Shown piece by piece: positions 59,328 through 64,000 of a stretch of 64,000 nt of DNA. The position numbers and the translations under genes are program-made. Numbering within the stretch: the first letter of the stretch is position 1; every line of letters starts with the position of its first letter. Source of the stretch: Smittia aterrima (taxonomy: Eukaryota > Arthropoda > Insecta > Diptera > Chironomidae); contig CP093831.1 in NCBI GenBank assembly GCA_033063855.1, positions 18,972,001 through 19,036,000 of the forward strand. Direction: 5' to 3'. The notes beneath the pieces are model-generated. The model made no database searches and was not told the DNA's origin. It saw nothing but the letters and a program-made list of their open reading frames with translations.

Positions 59328-62300
59328 CGGACACAATTAACAATCTCCTTTAGTTAATGCTGTCTTTCATTTCCGAAGCTCGCTTTCAAAAACCGTCTCG
59401 ACCCTTCATAACATCCTGCATGAACGGCGTTATCTAAATGAAATCTTATGTTGATGAGCAGGAGATGCTATCTCACTTGAATGTTCTTTTTGCAGTTCCC
59501 TTAGATGAATGTGTTAACCATTGGCAGAAACTTTTCACTACATTTCCTAAGAGGAAGGAAAAAGAAAATTATGTCAACTTAATTGCTAACGTTGAAATGC
59601 TTAGCTTCGAGTTATCATTCACTAACACTTGCAACTTTGTTGAAATTACAATAAAACAAAACTTCTCTATCAAATTAGTTGTCAGCTTCTTTCGAGTAAC
59701 TCAATCATTGAATTCTCAGAGGTGAAATTGCTTTTACCATTAGAGTAAATCTCTCTCACTCTCGATTATTTCGAACTTTTAATTTTCATCCACAAAGTTG
59801 AAAGAATAATTTTACCTCTGTGTATTATGACGGCATGAATCGTGAAGTCGAAAGAACGAGAAGCAGAGATATAAAGGGAAAACCATTCCCGTGCTTCGGT
59901 TTGGAAGCGACTCACGTTCATGTTTGTTATTCAAGCAATTTGCGCCGCGGGTTAATTCGCTGTCTGTAATGCTGTCTCTCTTATTTGTTTGCTTTCCTTG
60001 TCGGGCCTAACCAAAACATTCTGATACAGATTATCTCAAGCAAGTAATTCGAGGCAGCATATTTTCAATTGTTTGTGGTGAGTGCAACTGACTTGATAAA
60101 TTGATTTTAACGGATGTGTTAACATCAAAAAAGGAAAGGGCTGCGCGGTGATGCTGTAGAAGCCAACCTTTAGAATATATAGTAAAACTCTTGCATGTCC
60201 AATTTATCAATGAAGTTTGACAAAGTTTCAAATTTCCGACAAAACAACAAACTTCCTTAATATTTTCAGACGAATCAAATCAGAAACACTTGACATTCAT
60301 GCAGCATAACGAGACCACTCAAAATTTCTTGTCATTCGAAGTTTCATGTTCAAGTTTAGAAATTAAATTAATTTAAAATGATGAGATAATGGAACGCACA
60401 CAAATAAATCCTCAAATTTGATAAATCATCGCTCTGAAGAGGCAAATTGCATTTATGATTGCATTATGCATATATTTCTCTGGCTCGATTTGCATAAGAC
60501 GAGTGTGTCGGGCAAGTGCGTCATGTTAGCTAAAGCTGCCAACATTTGCTTAATCGATGAAAAGGTAAATTATCAGCGGGAAGGCGATGCATTATGTTTT
60601 AGTTCGTTTGTTTAAGAATTAAAGTGTTGTCGGTTCGTTCACTATGAAAAACCTAACGTATTTGTTCTGATAAGATTTCAGACCGCTTGCCAAACCCGAA
60701 CTTTTATTCTTTCCGTCATGAATTTTATTATTCATTCAGATTCAATTTCATTGCGAAATTTTTATGCCCTCACAATTTATGATTTGGAAGATGATGTTGC
60801 TTGTGCATAAAAACGGTAAAGAGACTTTAACGTGGGGTTTTAACAGAGCTGCTTGTACATTTAAATCACGTAGAAAATGATTAGAATAATACAAAACGTG
60901 CACTTTTTCACATCATCAAAGCGATGCTGCCACTGTAGGCGTTGCTACTCGAGGAAAAAAACTCGCTTGTTCATGCACAGATGAACTCATCACTTTGAGG
61001 ATGCGGTTCTGACGTTGCTTTGGGCTGACAATAGCGAGCAACGGCGTTTTTTTTTTCCTGTCGAAGGTTTTCAGCTCGCGAAAACATTTCAAGCCTTCCC
61101 TTTGAAGTTTTCTATATCAAATTGCCTAAATTTTAATTTCTAAACGATTGTGAAGAGTTCTGTAACAAAACTTCCTTATATTAATTTCTTAGATTGACAA
61201 AGAAGGGCATACTTTTCTCTCGTATATTTCTACTTGTCGTTAAATGAAAGTTGTTTTCACTGAGAACTTCTCACAGTATGCTCCGTATGCATATGATCGC
61301 GACGTTTATTTCACTGAACATGATAAGACAACTTTTTCCTTTTTTCGTCACAGTTTCCATCGTCACGGAAGCAATGTTGAAGCAGCCATGCAAATCTGAG
61401 CTGTTTCACTTACGATCCGTTTATGTCATGCTGAAACGAATGTTTTTAATTTTAGGTTATGTCAGACTTGAAACATGCTGCCACACTCGCTCTGAGCACA
61501 ATAAATCGTGAGAATGTATGAACGCGCTGACACAAGATTGATGAAAACTCAAATGATTTGGAAGTATTTGTAGCTAAGTTTCTACGGACACGTGAGCAAA
61601 TCTGCTATTATAATATATATTCTGGCACATTATGTTTGCCCTCAGAAAGCTCAACGACTACAATTTTTTTCCTACTTGTTTTCTTAAGCGAGATCCTTTT
61701 GTGAATGCGGCTTTTAGGGGCGACTGAGGTTTACCCGACATTACAAGTTATTTTGTGCCAAGTTATCGCAATGACAATTCGCCCAGACAGCATATAATTC
61801 ATAAGTAAGAGAGGACAAAAAAAAAGAGTAAACCAAATGGAGAACGGCAGAAAAAAGGTTAATGTTTCCCACCCACCCACAATTTGACAGCTCTCAAGAA
61901 AAACAATTTGTTATTCACTTGTGAAAAAAGAAGCGACTCTGTTGAAGGTTGGAAAACAAAACGCAATCTTTCGATAACTGAAACGCTCCAAATGTCTATC
62001 TAAATCGAATTGGAATGTGCCGTGTTTTAATCTCCCCTTATGTTGTCAATACTCTTTTGCGATGGAAGGGGATTCCTTCAATATGAAACCAATTTAAAAC
62101 TCTGATTTTGCCAGTGCCTCGTCGAAAAAGAAAATCAATTCCTATTCAATTTCGCCATTGATTTGGGGAATTGTTATTGGAGCGATAATATTTCTTTTTG
62201 TGAACGAATCTAGGCGCCGTGAAGAAGCTGTATTTATTGAAAAGTTACAAATTTTCTTAAAGTGTTTTATAGACTCGTATTAGATGGTGACAGCAATGTT

Positions 62301-64000
62301 GATACGAGAAGCAACAGAAAATTTCCTTGAATAACGAAATGAGACATTGATTTAATTCAGGTTTTTAAAACTTCTCCAAAAGCAATGAGGTTTGAAACAA
62401 TTTCAAACGTTTTTAAACGACTTATTTACTACAAAATTTGCTAAAACCACAATGAATGATTTATTTAAGAGCTTTGCTTAAGCTTTATCCAGTATTTTAT
62501 TTTGGGAAAAACCAAATCAACAGACGACAGTGGCATTGAATATCATAACAAACAATAAAAGTTCCAATTGCGAAAACATTGATTTTCTGAAAGGATTTCT
62601 ATTTGTTTTGTGAAAATTGAGTTTCTCATAAATATCGATGCCTTATTAAAGATATTTTAGGGTTTTCATAAATGATAAACTCGTAGCGACACCTTTTCAT
62701 ATGTCGGATCTTATTAGGATTACAAATTTAGGAACTGTATTCATTTCATGTACTTCTGTCACCACCTTCTTATTCTTTCAATTTTTAATAATTAACTTAG
62801 TAATAAAAAAAACTCGTCAGAAGTTTGTTTATACACTGTTTTATTCCGTTTTGATATCATTTTCGGCTTTCTTCAAATGTCTTTGATCCTTCCTAAAACA
62901 ATATTCATGCGCTGCAATATTTTGCAAAGAAGTTTTTTGACCTAAAATCGAAACATTTTTTTTTAAAATTATTGAATCAATTGTAAATTCTTTGAATTAT
63001 TCAAAAAGCAGAAGCAGGAAAAATTGCATTAAACTCCATTTGCATGTCAAAGAGATTGCTGAATGACTTTCTTCGCTCAAGACAATTCGTATCTGTCATG
63101 TTAGAAGTTGAAAATCTTGAAACGATGCCAGTTTAAACGTGATTTTCATTACAAAAAAATTTAATTTAAAACTTTCACGATTCGAACTTGGCGCTTGGTA
63201 CAATGAAACATTTATCGCCCGCTGAAAAGAGCTTTCAACATTATATGAGAAATCATGTCAACGGGGCAGTTCTGACAACTCTCGCTCGATGTATTGAAAT
63301 TGATTTCTAGCGTCAATCGAACGAAATATGAAACTGAAAGCGTGGCGCATCGCCTGTGATATATCGAGCTTGAATTCCGGATTCACAATTCTTCTCTAAA
63401 ATTCATCAATTTTAGAACTGAAATGCAAGTTTTACGGTTTGCTTGCGCTTTCTGTGTCATTGAAAATGAATCTAGGTTGAAAACTGTTGTTTTTTATATG
63501 TTGACGTTGAACCGGGTTTGAAAGTTGAAATATTGTCTCTGTGCATTTAACAGTTCTGTAATCGAAACATTTTCCTATCGCACCATGAACATAACGATAC
63601 TTTCCGTCGTCTCACAAAAAGCTCACAAAGTATAGTTTAAACAACAAACAGATAAACTTTCTGTTAATATTTGCTGAGGGAAGAAAGCTGTCTGAGGTTA
63701 ACTGAAACGAAGAAGGTTCTTTTTCGTTTTTCCTTTTCAATATTTGCTTTCCTGTCTCAACAGCCATGACTTCATAAATCTTGCTTCCAGTTGAAAGCTT
63801 TCGTGATTATCCCGCTGTTTTATTTCTACTGGCTCCACTGTCGTAATTTACATTCATGTTTACGTTGCTATGTGTCAAAATAAACGCTCATTAAAAGTTT
63901 ATTCAGACGCTTATTGATTGCACAGCGGAATCACTCAAGAGCGAGTAACTGTTATTAATTATTTGTGGCTTTGGAGGCGAAAGTTGAAGAGAAGCTTTCA
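59328..64000. other. Intergenic DNA, no gene recognised
   Basis: AT-rich DNA with scattered short frames. The longest balanced one, 59438-59725 (95 codons), shows no motif I know. Frames at 60418-60615, 61251-61511 and 62701-62886 are also unrecognised. No RNA gene or transposon end was found. Confidence 0.45.

Noticed and set aside
59438..59725. Open frame of 95 codons after the tandem array
   Set aside because: No recognisable motif, no splice partner found, and a length expected by chance in this composition.

Overview
The window looks like nuclear DNA of an insect, most likely a fly and perhaps a nematoceran midge or gnat. The basis is AT-rich DNA, introns mostly of 53-130 bp, tandem pickpocket-type DEG/ENaC channel genes, a beta-3 tubulin with the dipteran six-residue insertion, and a gypsy-type (errantivirus) LTR element with a TATA target duplication. 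The species is not identified from sequence.

Left part, 1-13910: the 5' half of tomosyn (syntaxin-binding WD40 protein) lies on the minus strand. I resolved eight coding exons whose phases all agree; the 3' half lies beyond base 1. Its 7.2-kb fifth intron contains two complete plus-strand DEG/ENaC (ppk-family) genes in tandem, with six exons each and the same intron positions. 13911-18148: a 281-bp MITE-like inverted-repeat element sits directly in front of a complete three-exon NECAP gene (clathrin/AP-2 endocytosis accessory protein).

Middle part, 18149-45893: beta-1 tubulin (betaTub56D type, plus strand, with a TATA box) and beta-3 tubulin (betaTub60D type, minus strand) converge tail to tail, about 8.8 kb apart. 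Both genes split their coding sequence after codon 19. Beta-3 has a 14.5-kb first intron holding a 1.5-kb transposon-like element with perfect 28-bp inverted ends. A compound repeat with a heptamer minisatellite lies between the tubulins.

Right part, 45894-64000: no host gene was recognised. It holds a 1.5-kb AT-rich fold-back element with a 9-bp flanking repeat; a small LTR element that keeps PBS, env-like frame and polypurine tract but no gag or pol; an array of 142-bp repeats (nine copies at exactly equal spacing) carrying G-rich tracts; and an AC microsatellite.

Tomosyn (SNARE regulation), NECAP (endocytosis), DEG/ENaC channels and the tubulins share neuronal, membrane-traffic or cytoskeletal themes, but they are separate transcription units. 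The strongest leads are the env-only LTR element, the fold-back element, the 142-bp array, the element in the beta-3 intron, and the near-identical TM2 exons of the two channel genes.
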